A stretch of 64,000 nucleotides of DNA, from assembly GCA_002914805.1 (NCBI GenBank), contig JXTB01000329.1, forward strand, positions 310,893 through 374,892, read 5' to 3'. Under the pieces are notes generated by a model, which did no database searches, was not told where the DNA came from, and saw nothing but the letters and a program-made list of their open reading frames with translations. Below are positions 11,379 through 22,325 of this stretch, in pieces. Source of the stretch: Parasponia andersonii (taxonomy: Eukaryota; Streptophyta; Magnoliopsida; Rosales; Cannabaceae). Position 1 is the first letter of the stretch. Each line of letters starts with the position of its first letter. The translations under genes and the position numbers were made by a program.

Positions 11379-11914
11379 GGGTTTACGGCGCAAGTGGTCC
11401 TGAACTGTCCCGTTTATGGCAATTTGGTCCTTAAAATTTTAATTGTGGTAATTGAGTCCCTAAACTTTCTTATTTGAAACAATTTGCTCCCTCAATTGCC
11501 TAAAATATTCTGTCCACAAAGAAACGTGTGGAGCACGTTGAGCATCTGAAAGTCTATTTTTAAAGGAAATTAGACTGAAAAAAAGTATTTGGAAATAATG
11601 AGATACGTATTATTTACTCTCTTTTTTTTTTTAGTTTTTTGGGCCTACAAATTTAGATAATATTTTTTTTATGATTGTCTTTACTTTTATATTTAAAATT
11701 TCTAAATTATTATTTAAATAAATTTTTAGATACCATCACGTGTTTTTTACGTGTGTTTTTCGTCAAAAACTTAACAGTTAGTTCTAATTTATATAATTTA
11801 AGAACCAAATTACTGTAAATTGAAAAATTCAAGGGTTTACTTATTACAATTAAAACTTTAAGAACTAAATTACCACTGGCCGAATAGATTAAGAACCATT
11901 TGTGCCATTAACCC
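11379..11914. mobile_element. MITE-like foldback element 1 (Mutator-type, 9-bp TSD)
   Basis: The left end (11379-11500) and the reverse complement of the right end (about 11795-11914) align over about 120 bp; both read GGGTTNANGGC(A/G)CAA(A/G)TGGT... with a shared AGTTTTAATTGT-like core. The element is 536 bp, AT-rich inside, with no ORF. It is flanked by AATCTTTTA (11370-11378) and AATTTTTTA (11915-11923), a 9-bp target duplication with one mismatch. Long inverted repeats plus a 9-bp duplication are the signature of Mutator-like non-autonomous elements. It lies in the UTP11 promoter or leader. Confidence 0.78.
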
Positions 11915-12059
11915 AATTTTTTACCCATTTTTACTATTTTCATGATTAGTATCTTCTTAAAATCAAGGCTTTAACCGAATAAAAGAAAAAGGAAAGGAAA
12001 AAATATTTTTAAAAACTGTAACAATAATACTTATTGTTTAAATATTTCCATAATTCAAA

Positions 12060-12431
12060 AGGATAATTGTAAAAAAAATACCATGAAATCTGAGTGTTCT
12101 GTAATTTAAATCTTGAAGTTTGAACTCCACAAAATAATATCATGAGATTAAGAATTTCTGAAAATTAATACCGTGAATAGATTTTTTGACCAATTTTAGG
12201 ATAAAAAAAATATAATAGTATCTTCCATTAAAACTAGATTAATCTATATTATTCATCTTAATTTTGAGAATATTATTATTTTTTATCACTTAAAATTATT
12301 CAAAAATTCAACCCAGATATTAATTTTTTAGAATTTCATAATCTATCAAGGTATTATTTTGCAGAGTCTAAATTTTATCTTTGAATTGTAAAACACCCAA
12401 ACCTCATGGTATTTTTTTTCGTAATTATCCC
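12060..12431. mobile_element. MITE-like foldback element 2 (9-bp perfect TSD)
   Basis: The left arm beginning AGGATAATTGTAAAAAAAAT pairs with the right arm ending in the complement of GGGATAATTACGAAAAAAAA; identity continues for about 150 bp on each side. The 372-bp element is flanked by a perfect 9-bp duplication TAATTCAAA at 12051-12059 and 12432-12440. No ORF is present. The sequence differs from element 1, so this is a second family inserted 145 bp away. Confidence 0.85.
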
Positions 12432-13648
12432 TAATTCAAAACAATATTTTGTTTCAAATTTCAATAAGAATTGAATTATCTTAGTACACATTTACTTACT
12501 TTCAATGTTGGTATTTTAAGATTAAATTATTAAAATTAGTTCATACTCACGTTATAAATTGCCTAAAAATTTGGAGACGATTGGAATTTTATTTCTTTTA
12601 CATTAATTTTGTATACAAATTATTTTTTTTCTTTACTTATACGTAAATATCTATTTATTTTCAATTTTACAATATGTTTTGCCAAAAAAAAAATGAAAAA
12701 GAAAAAAGAAATACTTTTTTTTTCCATCTCACAAGCTCTCTCTTGTAATTCCTATTTTTTTCAATGTTTTTAGCCATAATAAAAATAGAAAATAGAGATA
12801 AAAAGCCACCAGATAAATTAAATATAAAGAAGCGGTTTAATTAGAATTGTTTTTTCGTTTGGCCATAAGTTGATTTCCAAATTCTTTCTTTCTATTTTAC
12901 TTATTTTTTTTTACCAATTTACTGATAAATATTGATGTTTAAATAATATCACCATAACTATTTTTTATTATTATTATCTTATATTGAGTTTTTTTTAAAA
13001 AAATATATATTGCAATTAGAAAAAGATAATAAATTTAATAAAAAGAAATAAGTAGAGAGTTTAATTGGAGCTATTTAAAAATTTCCCACTTGTACTATAA
13101 GAAAGTAAGCAATCCAACATATTTTAATGAATTAAGGGACTTGTTGTTATCTTTTTTTTTTTTCAAATTTTAAAAAATTGTCCTATTAGAAGATTTGCCC
13201 ATTGAAAGTACTTGAGCCAACCATAAATGATGGCTCAATGGTAAGGCAACTGTCCCTTTAAAGCCCAAAGCCTGCATTATATTATACATATATACATACA
13301 TTATTACATATACATAATTTAATTTGCATTATTTAAAGATAAATAATTAAATCTTAGTTATTTGTAAAATCCTTAATGCTTTAATTTTCGTCATAATAGT
13401 AGTAATTGTTACACTATTTTTTATAAACATAATAGATTTACTAGCTTGCTTATAATCTCACATAGAGGAAAAATAAATAAATTTGGACCATTGAGGTCTA
13501 ATATAAAGTATTAATCATGTTTTCGTCTAAAATAAGTTAAGTTGGCTAGCATAAATTATAATTAAAAATTAGAGAAATATAAAGAAACCCATATGTAATT
13601 TAACAATCTTAATCAATGCTGGAATCTTATTACCTACAACAGCTCCAA

Positions 13649-13762
13649 ATTCGACTGAAGTTGTTGGGACGCAATGAAAAGACTGTTTGCTCCTCTAATC
13701 AGTAGATTCGACTGAAGTTGTTGGGATGCAGTGAAAAGACTAACTGCTCCTCCAGTCGTACG
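13649..13762. repeat. Tandem duplication, 57-bp period, two copies
   Basis: The motif ATTCGACTGAAGTTGTTGGG starts at 13649 and again at 13706, each followed by a GAAAAGACT ... TGCTCCTC stretch. The copies differ at a few bases. No coding role is visible. Confidence 0.8.
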
Positions 13763-15369
13763 GAGATTAGAGAACTTTTTAGGTTGGATTTTGGTTTATA
13801 ACCGAGAGAAGAGAGAGTTAAGAGATGAGGGGTTGTGGTTTTGGCGTTTGGGCAGTTGATAATAGAGGACACGAGTGGAAATTAAAAACAACTTAAGGGT
13901 ATAAAACGGAAACTAAATACCTTCTTCAAAAAAAAAAAAGAAAAAAAGAAAACTTATTTATATTAATTTTTTGTTTTATCCAGAAACTGTGTAATATATC
14001 TCAATGTAACCCGAACTCACAAAAGTTTTAATTTTTCTACCCAAATTAATAAAAAGTTTGAAATTTATTTTGGTGGTATAAATTGGTTCAACTATTGTTA
14101 GATGTATGTAGTTTATTTTCTTGTTTCCTACTGACATGATTAACAATGTATAATGACGAAATGGAATGGCGATAATAATATCTATTACTTAAGATTTTAA
14201 TTTTTAAGTTTGAATCATATTAGAATATAGATGTGAAAGTTTGTTACTCTTAATGAGGTAGAGTGAGGTGAAAATTAAATAGTATTAAGTATTTTTTTTA
14301 ATTTATAATTAATAGAGATCATTAATTAAACTAAAATAAAAATAATAGTGTGTACTGTGTTTACGACATTGCGCACATAATTTAGTTTGATCACGTAGAG
14401 ACAGATAAATGATCTATCAATTTTTAGAGGAACTCAACTCACTTTTACAATTAAGTATGTTATTGTGCATAATATCACACTTTCTTTCCTTCTTATTTTT
14501 TAAGGCAGAATGTCACACTTTCATAATGTTCACTTTATTTCTTTGAAAAAATAAAAGCCACTAAATAAATAAATATTAAAATAACACGTGTCTTTGAGAG
14601 TGCCTGTTTTTGTTGAAAACCTGAATGAGTAGTTGGAGATTTATCTAAATCTACGGTGAAAACTAATATGAGTTTTTTTTTTTTTTTTTTTTTGCTGAGG
14701 TTATCTGTGACTCAAATAATTAGGTGTCATAATTTTCGTATGTTTGCCCAACAAAATAATAATTTTAGTGTTCGAAAGGCAAAATTGAAACTTCTAATAT
14801 TGGGAGGGATGTGAGACACTTTGCATAAATTTGGGGCAAAAAATAAAAAATAAAAAAAACTCTTTTTTCTCTTTTTGTTGGCTCGGAATGAAGAACTGTC
14901 AATTTGCACTTCGCACTGTAACACTAATAAGCTATGGTTTCTCAAAGGCCAGAGCCTTGGTCGGTTGAAGCTGAAGTGTGAAGCCAATAACTATAGAAAG
15001 GAATCAACGAAGGAACACAGAAGAACCTTAGAGTCATGTAAGAAAGAGAAAAGGACGCCACCAAAGCTCATTGCAAAGAAGACCCTTGGGTTTCACTATA
15101 TTGTGCTTTTGGCATATCTTCTTCTTCTTCTTCACCAGAGACTCTGATCTGTCCCCTGAAAATCCCAGTTCTAGTTCGCCATTATTTGACTCGATTGGGT
15201 TGGTCTTCGTGACAAAACCCGGTTTTGTTTCCGCTTTGAATTCAAAATTCCCGAGACCCCAGAATCTCAATTGCTTCAGGAGGAGATTTTCGGTCGATAA
15301 ATCGATCTGGGTCTGGTTCAAGTTGACAAATTTCGGTGACCCAGAAGCAGAATTGTTCTGAATTAAGAT

Positions 15370-18053
15370 ATGGTTTCTCTGTCAGGCTCAGGGGTATCTC
15401 CTCTGATCATGGCCAGTGATTCTCTCCGCTCTGTTCGGTTCGCAAGAACAATGCTTTATCATGATTTTAGTCTGAAGAAAGGGCATGATAAGATAATCTG
15501 TTCTTGTATGGCGCCTCCGCACAACTTGAGGAACGATGGGCCCTTGGCAAGCAAACTCAATGTAAATCTTTCTTTACTATTTTGTTGTATTTTTTGCTTT
15601 GCTCAACGTTTATATGAAATGGGTACATGGCAATTCCATTGGACTGGTCTGAACACCTGCGCACTTCTTAGCTTTAGCTTTCTTTTTAGGCTAGTGATCA
15701 AGTTCATTCATTCATTGGTTTTCAGTCAAATATGTGAATTATGAAACTTTGTATATACTTATTCGCATAATTATTTTTGCACAATCATGAGCTTGCTATG
15801 TAATGATTTGGGTTTGTGTTTGGCCAGTAGTTGCATTTTTTATTTGAATCGGTTCAGTTCTTGTTGGCTGACAAAGATTACGTCATTAGGATTCGATCAA
15901 GTCTGAGGGTTTGAGCAGAGTTCGGGAGCCTGATGATGATTCTGATGTTCTAATCGAGTGTAGAGACGTACATAAATCATTTGGCGAGAAGCATATATTG
16001 AGAGGTGTGAGCTTCAAGGTGAATCTAATTTCGATATTTGGAGAGTAAAAACGTTCATTTGATTTTGATAACAGTCCAAATAATATCTAGGATTATTTTT
16101 AGCTGAATATTTTTAGCTGAAAGATTTTTGCTTAGTGTTGCATTACTTTCTCTTCATCTATCATGGCCTTTTCTCTTGTATAGATTAGGCATGGTGAAGC
16201 TGTTGGTGTAATTGGACCTTCTGGTACTGGGAAATCCACAGTTCTAAAGATAATTGCAGGACTTCTAACCCCAGACAAGGTAATATCTGATCTGCCTTCC
16301 CTACAGTTTCGTTGCTTAATTAATTTCTGACATTTAATGAACTTTATAAGGTTTTGCATTATGTCATTACTTGACCTCTTGTGTTGACTTTGCTTATTGT
16401 TCGATGAGCAGGGAGAGGTTTACATTCGAGGTAAAAAAAGAGCTGGTTTGATCAGTGATGGGGAGATATCTGGTTTACGAATTGGATTGGTAATGACACT
16501 TCTATATTAGGATAGTTCTCTATACTCCCAGTTCTCCCTTGTGAATTTTTTTAATGCTTTCATTTATAATTTAACAGGTGTTTCAAAGCGCTGCACTTTT
16601 TGATTCTCTCACTGTTCGTGAAAATGTTGGTTTCCTTCTGTAAGATAATTTACATTACCCTTTTGCATTGTCATTCAATATTATCTCTTTAGGAGTTAGA
16701 TTTTGTGAATTTTTTTACTATATATTGATAATATTCTCTGAAGAAAAACTGGTAGAATTGAGTTTCGTTGATCTTTCAGATATGAAAACTCAAGCATGTC
16801 CGAGGATCAGATTTCAAAGCTTGTAACAGAAAGCTTGGCTGCTGTTGGATTAAAGGTAGCTCATTATCATAAATGTCTTCTTATCAGTTAGGATAGAAGC
16901 AAGTTTTTTAAAGTCTGTCGCTTGGATTGGTGGCTTTTTAAGTAGATTTTGACCAAGTTGATGCTTCCTGTGGTCGTGTGTCTCACGTGCACTAACCTTT
17001 GATTTTTTTTTTTCCTATGTCACATTAGGGAGTCGAGGATCGATTACCCTCTGAACTGTCTGGTGGAATGAAAAAACGAGTTGCATTAGCACGATCTATT
17101 ATTTGTGATACTACAAAGGAAGCTATAGAGCCAGAGGTATGTTTAATACTTTAGCTTATAAATGTATGGTTTACTCAATCTGCCTTTGTTTTCTTTCAGC
17201 ATGGTTTGTTGAAAACACTGTTTGCACGTCCATGTTGTTTATGTCTATTTTTATATGTGTAGGGAAGGAAGTTTTATATATTTTCTGGATGGTTTTAATT
17301 TTAATGTGTCTTTAATCTTTGTTTAGATGGTCCACTAATGATGAATAGTGCATGCCGTTCCTCACTTAAGTACATTTCCTGAGAGCTATTCAATATCCAT
17401 ATGTTAATTTTGAAAAGCAGCTTAAATCTTTAGACATCAAAGATCTTTATTGTCTCCTGACATTCCTTTGAATCCTTCAAACAGGTTCTTCTATATGACG
17501 AACCTACGGCTGGGCTTGATCCTATTGCATCTACTGTTGTTGAAGATCTCATTCGATCTGTCCACATGAAAGGTGAAGATGCACTTGGAAAGCCAGGGAA
17601 TATTGCATCATTCCTGGTTGTCACCCACCAACATAGTACCATTAGAAGAGCTGTTGACAGGTTTCCTTTATTAACAAGATCTTTTGGTTTCTTATTTATC
17701 ATGTTTAAACATCTTGTTCACTTTATATAGGTTGATATTTCTCTACGAGGGGAAGGTTGTTTGGCAAGGGATGACTCATGAATTCACAACGTCAACAAAT
17801 CCAATTGTTCAACAGGTAATAAAAACAATAATTTGCTTATATTTCTCGTCCAATAAGACGACTCAAGTTTTATCCTTCTATCACATGGCTCTCCCAAGAC
17901 ATGATTTTAGTCATTAACCTTCCTCAACTCAAGATATGGTCAAGCCTTGTGATGATTTCAGGCAGCTATGTAATCCTTTTTCTTTTTTCTATTTTTTCTT
18001 TTGGGTCTTTTCAGTTTGCATCTGGGAGCTTGGATGGCCCAATTAAATACTAG
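15370..18053 (+). CDS. TGD3: TGD3, ATPase of the chloroplast lipid importer TGD1-2-3
   Basis: Ten exons (15370-15561, 15890-16018, 16184-16279, 16412-16489, 16578-16639, 16780-16855, 17029-17136, 17485-17660, 17731-17815, 18015-18053) join without a break into 346 residues, matching Arabidopsis TGD3 (345). The first about 75 residues lack ABC homology and are Ser/Arg-rich, fitting a transit peptide. The ABC domain then shows Walker [11 protein letters not shown]-loop in [16 protein letters not shown], signature LSGGMKKR, Walker [14 protein letters not shown] and switch His in [11 protein letters not shown]3 is the stromal ATPase that energises TGD1/TGD2 transfer of ER-derived phosphatidic acid into plastids. 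All catalytic motifs are intact. Confidence 0.96.
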
Positions 18054-18299
18054 CACTAACATCAAAATCTATGGTGCTGTTGTTAGTAGTCATCCTTATT
18101 GTTTCCTGCATGTTCAGATCAGGAATCAACCATGCGAGCTAGGAGATATAGCCTCTTTGTCATTCATTGCATATTTTGGCAAGAAATTCGAGCTTAAGCA
18201 ATAAGTTCTTGATCCTTAAAGAGAAATCACACTTTTTGGGTGCTAACTTGATTCAGAAAGAGCCTGGATCAACATTATACATAATTTGTTGTACTCTTA

Positions 18300-18755
18300 G
18301 GCTCGTAGATCTATTCACCATTTGATATTTATAGTTACAGTTCTATTTAATTTTACTTTCTACATGTGATAACCTCTCTCTAAAACATTGTCAATGAGAA
18401 GCCGAAACAAGAAAAATGGCCCACTTTTTTTCTGTTTTTTTTTTCAAAAAAAAAAAATTCATTCATCCAGGCTGAGAACTACAGAGGTCAATAGTTGCAC
18501 ACACCACAGCCATATAGCAAAAGGGTACAATAACAATGGTAATTACTAAGGCTTGTTAGTCGTACTATCAGTTGCATTTTCAGAGTCAAAAATGGATTTT
18601 GACAAACGTACGAAAAAAATCTGTGTATCGTTAGGAGTCTCAGTGTCATCTTAGCAAGAAAACTTCCCTGCAAGAACGTGCAATGCAAAGCTGTAGTTTC
18701 GTGCTCGAGCAGAGCGAACGAGAGCCACAATCATAAAGAACGTAGCAGCTATCTT
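18300..18755 (-). pseudogene. Truncated duplicate of the CLV2 3' end
   Basis: The stretch repeats, with scattered changes, the C-terminal coding end and 3' flank of CLV2 seen at about 19670-20205: shared blocks include AGATCTATTCA(A)CCATTTGATAT, GATAACCT(C/T)TCTCTAAAA, GCAAAAGGGTACAAT and CATCTTAGCAAGAAAAC. In the minus frame it encodes ...FFMIVALVRSARARNY, matching the CLV2 end ...YVGLVAICCNARARNY, including the membrane segment and the S/N-ARARNY tail. The extracellular LRR body is absent, so it is a dead fragment left by a tandem duplication. Confidence 0.75.
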
Positions 18756-20129
18756 CCAAAGGAATCTGTACACAACACAAACTACAGTTGAATACCTAGT
18801 GTCTGGATGAATAGTGCTAAATATCCCACTCATATTTCATTTTTTAATGTGACATGCCATATTAATCTACTTATAGTTAGTTTCAATTCACCAGACAACT
18901 CATTTGCGGCGGTAGTGGTAAACTAGGTAGCCATAGTAATATCTGTCTCTAGATTGGTTGTTGAAAATTAAACTTGATTTTTTGACCTATTGGTCTTTAG
19001 TTAATTAGTCTATTTAGTTGGGCTTAGGTTTGACGTGGTTAATTAGAATATGTTATTAATTGAATGGTTGGTAAAAAAGTAGTTTGGAAGGTGGTGTCAC
19101 CACAACATTCCACTGAGTTCTATAAACTCAGTGATTTCTCCTACAGTGAAACTCACAAATCTAAACCACAGCCTCGCCTGCTCGACCAGACGAACCACCT
19201 GAGAATAGTAAGCGCAATCTTTACAATGACCTTTTGATGCTCGAAATCGAAACACAAAATTCATCCTCTCTGTAACTGAAAAAAGAGCGGTCCCACTTGA
19301 GGTGCAAAGGGACCACCTCCGAGCAATCGAAGCAAAGCCTAAAAACATGGAACAATTCAAGGGCTATTGGCTCCTTGAAGCATCCTAAGATGATCGTTAT
19401 GGTTCGATTTATGAATGAGCTGTTGGTCTAGATTTGGTTGTTTTGATGTACCGAAAAAAATTGCATATATTTTGGTTAAATATGTAATAATTAGTAGAAG
19501 ATCTTCTTTGTTCTCCAGAAAGAGAAATACCATACACAGGTTGATCACTCTTGTACATTATTCTGGTGAGGCATTCAACCTTTAGTGTTTAAACCTCAAT
19601 TAAGAGTGGGTGTGGGTGCAGTTACCAATTGGACTGGCCACATAATCTTGTAGTATTCTTTTACTCATGTCTGATAGATCTATTCAACCATTTGATATTT
19701 TTATTAAAACGTGATCGTTCCATTAAAACTGTTGCTAATCCTATTGTCGTCGTCAAACAATCAAGTTGCACAACAATCTTTTACATGGGATAACCTTTCT
19801 CTAAAATCATGTCAACGAAAAGCCCCTACATCTTAATAAGACTAGAGAGTCAAGAAACAGCCAATACTTTGTACTTTCTTTTCAAGCATTTTCATTCATA
19901 TAGGCTTTCAATAATTCTAAACAACTATGTAGCAAAAGGGTACAATTCCAACAGTAATTACAAAGACTTGATTATAACGTTGATGTCATAATATAGTTGC
20001 ATTTTCACAATCAGAAACAGATATTGACAAACATAGAAGAACAAATCCATTCATAATTAGGAGTCTCCATTTCATCTTAGCAAGAAAACTCGTCGCTAGG
20101 TACAGCATGTAATGCAAAACTGCGGTATT
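18756..20129. other. Spacer between the CLV2 fragment and CLV2
   Basis: Its right part (about 19670-20129) is the CLV2 3' flank that is duplicated at 18300-18755. The middle (about 18900-19560) is not part of the duplication. It contains a less AT-rich block at about 19090-19370 whose ORFs I do not recognise; it may be an insertion. Confidence 0.5.
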
Positions 20130-22325
20130 TCAAACCTTTGTCTGGATGATGTAGTTTCTCGCTCGAGCATTGCAACAGATAGCCACAAGCCCAACGTAAA
20201 GGCTAACGAAAGTGCTTAAACTGAAAACCCAAAAAGAAATCGGCCCCTCAACCTTGTCCTCTTCAAACGCCTTTCCTGGAACCACCAGAAGGCCTTCAGA
20301 GTCGCAGCCTCCACCGGAGGACTCCACACACAAGCCCGGGTTTCCAACCAATGCTCCTGGAAACCTCCAATATCCTTGCTTCTTAGGAACAAAACCAGAG
20401 AAAGAGTTGAATGACAGATTTACAAGAGTCAGATATCTAAGGCTGGAAATGTTTCCTGGGACATGACCTGACAAAGAATTGTGTGACAAATCCAAGGCTT
20501 TTAAGCTCGTCATCTTCTCCAAACTTGGAATTTGACCATTGAGAAAATTGTATGATAAATTCAGGTACTCCAAACCTTGCAGTCCAAATAACCCAGCTGG
20601 AACTTCTCCATGTAGCAAATTACTAGAAACGTCAATTCCAATCATTGATGATAGAAAATAATTGAACCGTAGTTCACTGCTACCAACAACAAAAATCGAA
20701 ACTTTGCTGTCCAAATCACTCAATGTGACAGTTGGTTCTTTTGGGATTTTACTCATCTCGCCTCGGTTGTTGAAGTTTGAGCTAATATTGAAGTTACCAT
20801 CTAGTATGAAACCAGAGAATTTGTTGCCCGACAAATCCATCATTTGGATTGTCTCGAACGTGAACAACCAACTTGGTAAACTTCCATTGAAATTGTTCTG
20901 AGCCAGAGAAAGATACCTGAGACTTGTCCATTTGGTTATGGCGTCATTTAGAGTTCCAGATAGATTGTTTGAGCTGAAATCTACGATCTCCAGTGATTTA
21001 CAGCCTGCCAAAGTAAGTGGGATCTCACCAGAAATCTTGTTGTTGCTAATGTCCAGTATCTTCAAGCCGTCCAAAGCATCGAGCTCCGGTTGGATTTCAC
21101 CAGAAAGATTGTTGTTGTTAAGTTTCAATGCAAGAAGCTGAAAACAACCAACAATGTTCAATGGAATTGAACCTGATAAGGAGTTGTATGACAGATCAAT
21201 CACTTGGAGATAAGTCAAATTTCCAATTCTTGCTGGAATCTCCCCAACAAGAAGATTGTGTGAAAGGAACAATGCCTGTAAGCTCTTCAGTTCTGTTATC
21301 TTCAATGGTATTTCGCCCGAAAAGCGATTGTGAGACAGATCAAGAAGAAGAAGCCCTGATTTATCTGTAGTCACAGCAATCTTGCTCGGAAGAGGACCTA
21401 ACAAATCATTGTTGCTTAAGTCCAAGACAAAAAGTTTCTCTGAAAACACAAGTCTAGGAGGCATCTTATAAGTCAAATGGTTGAATGAAAGGTTTAGATG
21501 TGTCAAAGCCGTGAGCGAAGCAATACATGAAGGAATACCCCCCACAACTGAGTTGTTAGCTAAATTCAAAAAGCTAAGTGACTGGGCTGAAGCTGTGAAA
21601 CAAGGCAAAGTACCCGAAAACTGATTGGAACCAAGGTTGAGAAACACTAAAGGCTGGTGAAAATCAGCAAGATTACCAGATAAATAATTGTTCCCAAAGT
21701 CTAAATGCTTCAAAGAATCCAAGTTCAACAACTCTTCAGGAATTTCCCCACGAAAAGAATTAAAACCCAGATCAAGCTTTTCTAACTTGGTTGAGAAATT
21801 ACCAACCCACCAAGGAACAAGGCCTCCCAAATCCTTGTTACCGTTCAAATCAAGTTCTCTTAGCTGGCTAAGCCTCAGGAGTGTATCAGGCAGAATACCA
21901 TGAAACCGATTGTGACTAAGGTTAAGAGTTTTGAGACTCTGCAAATTACCAAAACACAATGGTATTGGACAAGTAAAGTTGTTCTGGGACAAAACCAATT
22001 GTTCAAGAAAAGCAAGTTTGCAAAAATTTGGGTGAATTTGGCCTGACAAGTTCATGTTAGCCAAGTTAACTGAAACCACACGGCCAGTCTGGTTCTCACA
22101 GGTGATACCAGTCCAGTTGCTACAATTAGACCCAACCCAGCTAAACAAACTCCGGCTAGGGTCTTGGACCCATGACCTAAACATTAAAAGCGAGTTCTTT
22201 TCAACTGGGTCAATATCAACAGACTGAGAAATAACAGAACATAGCAAAATCATGAACATGAGTGGCACTACATGCAATTTTAGAGCTTTAGAGGTCCAAT
22301 AAGCCAAAACCCATTTCTTTCCCAT
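20130..22325 (-). CDS. CLV2: CLAVATA2, LRR receptor-like protein
   Basis: A single-exon ORF of 731 residues; Arabidopsis CLV2 is 720 and also lacks introns in the coding region. A hydrophobic signal peptide (residues about 17-34) is followed by a cysteine cap (NCSNWTGITCENQTGRV), about 20 leucine-rich repeats interrupted by a non-LRR island near residues 505-555, a juxtamembrane acidic stretch, one membrane helix (about 695-718) and a 13-residue cytoplasmic tail NARARNYIIQTKV without kinase. Runs such as ELKSLQALFLSHNLL, IGNLTYLQVIDLSYN and NIVGCFQLLAL are nearly invariant in CLV2. It works with the pseudokinase CRN in CLE-peptide signalling in shoot, root and floral meristems. Start: first Met, just before the signal peptide. 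Confidence 0.97.
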   Translation of the reverse strand: MGKKWVLAYWTSKALKLHVVPLMFMILLCSVISQSVDIDPVEKNSLLMFRSWVQDPSRSLFSWVGSNCSNWTGITCENQTGRVVSVNLANMNLSGQIHPNFCKLAFLEQLVLSQNNFTCPIPLCFGNLQSLKTLNLSHNRFHGILPDTLLRLSQLRELDLNGNKDLGGLVPWWVGNFSTKLEKLDLGFNSFRGEIPEELLNLDSLKHLDFGNNYLSGNLADFHQPLVFLNLGSNQFSGTLPCFTASAQSLSFLNLANNSVVGGIPSCIASLTALTHLNLSFNHLTYKMPPRLVFSEKLFVLDLSNNDLLGPLPSKIAVTTDKSGLLLLDLSHNRFSGEIPLKITELKSLQALFLSHNLLVGEIPARIGNLTYLQVIDLSYNSLSGSIPLNIVGCFQLLALKLNNNNLSGEIQPELDALDGLKILDISNNKISGEIPLTLAGCKSLEIVDFSSNNLSGTLNDAITKWTSLRYLSLAQNNFNGSLPSWLFTFETIQMMDLSGNKFSGFILDGNFNISSNFNNRGEMSKIPKEPTVTLSDLDSKVSIFVVGSSELRFNYFLSSMIGIDVSSNLLHGEVPAGLFGLQGLEYLNLSYNFLNGQIPSLEKMTSLKALDLSHNSLSGHVPGNISSLRYLTLVNLSFNSFSGFVPKKQGYWRFPGALVGNPGLCVESSGGGCDSEGLLVVPGKAFEEDKVEGPISFWVFSLSTFVSLYVGLVAICCNARARNYIIQTKV

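Larger units (their letters stand above)
11235..15369. other. Long intergenic space, UTP11 to TGD3
   Basis: Apart from the two foldback elements and the 57-bp duplication, this is AT-rich sequence with poly-T and poly-A runs. A dispersed repeat at 14203-14340 also occurs at 33118-33250. The last about 500 bp (from about 14870) is less AT-rich and likely the TGD3 promoter and 5' UTR. UTP11 and TGD3 are divergently transcribed. Confidence 0.55.

Noticed and set aside
13220..13260. A-box-like word TGGCTCAATGG
   Set aside because: No B box follows within tRNA or SINE spacing.
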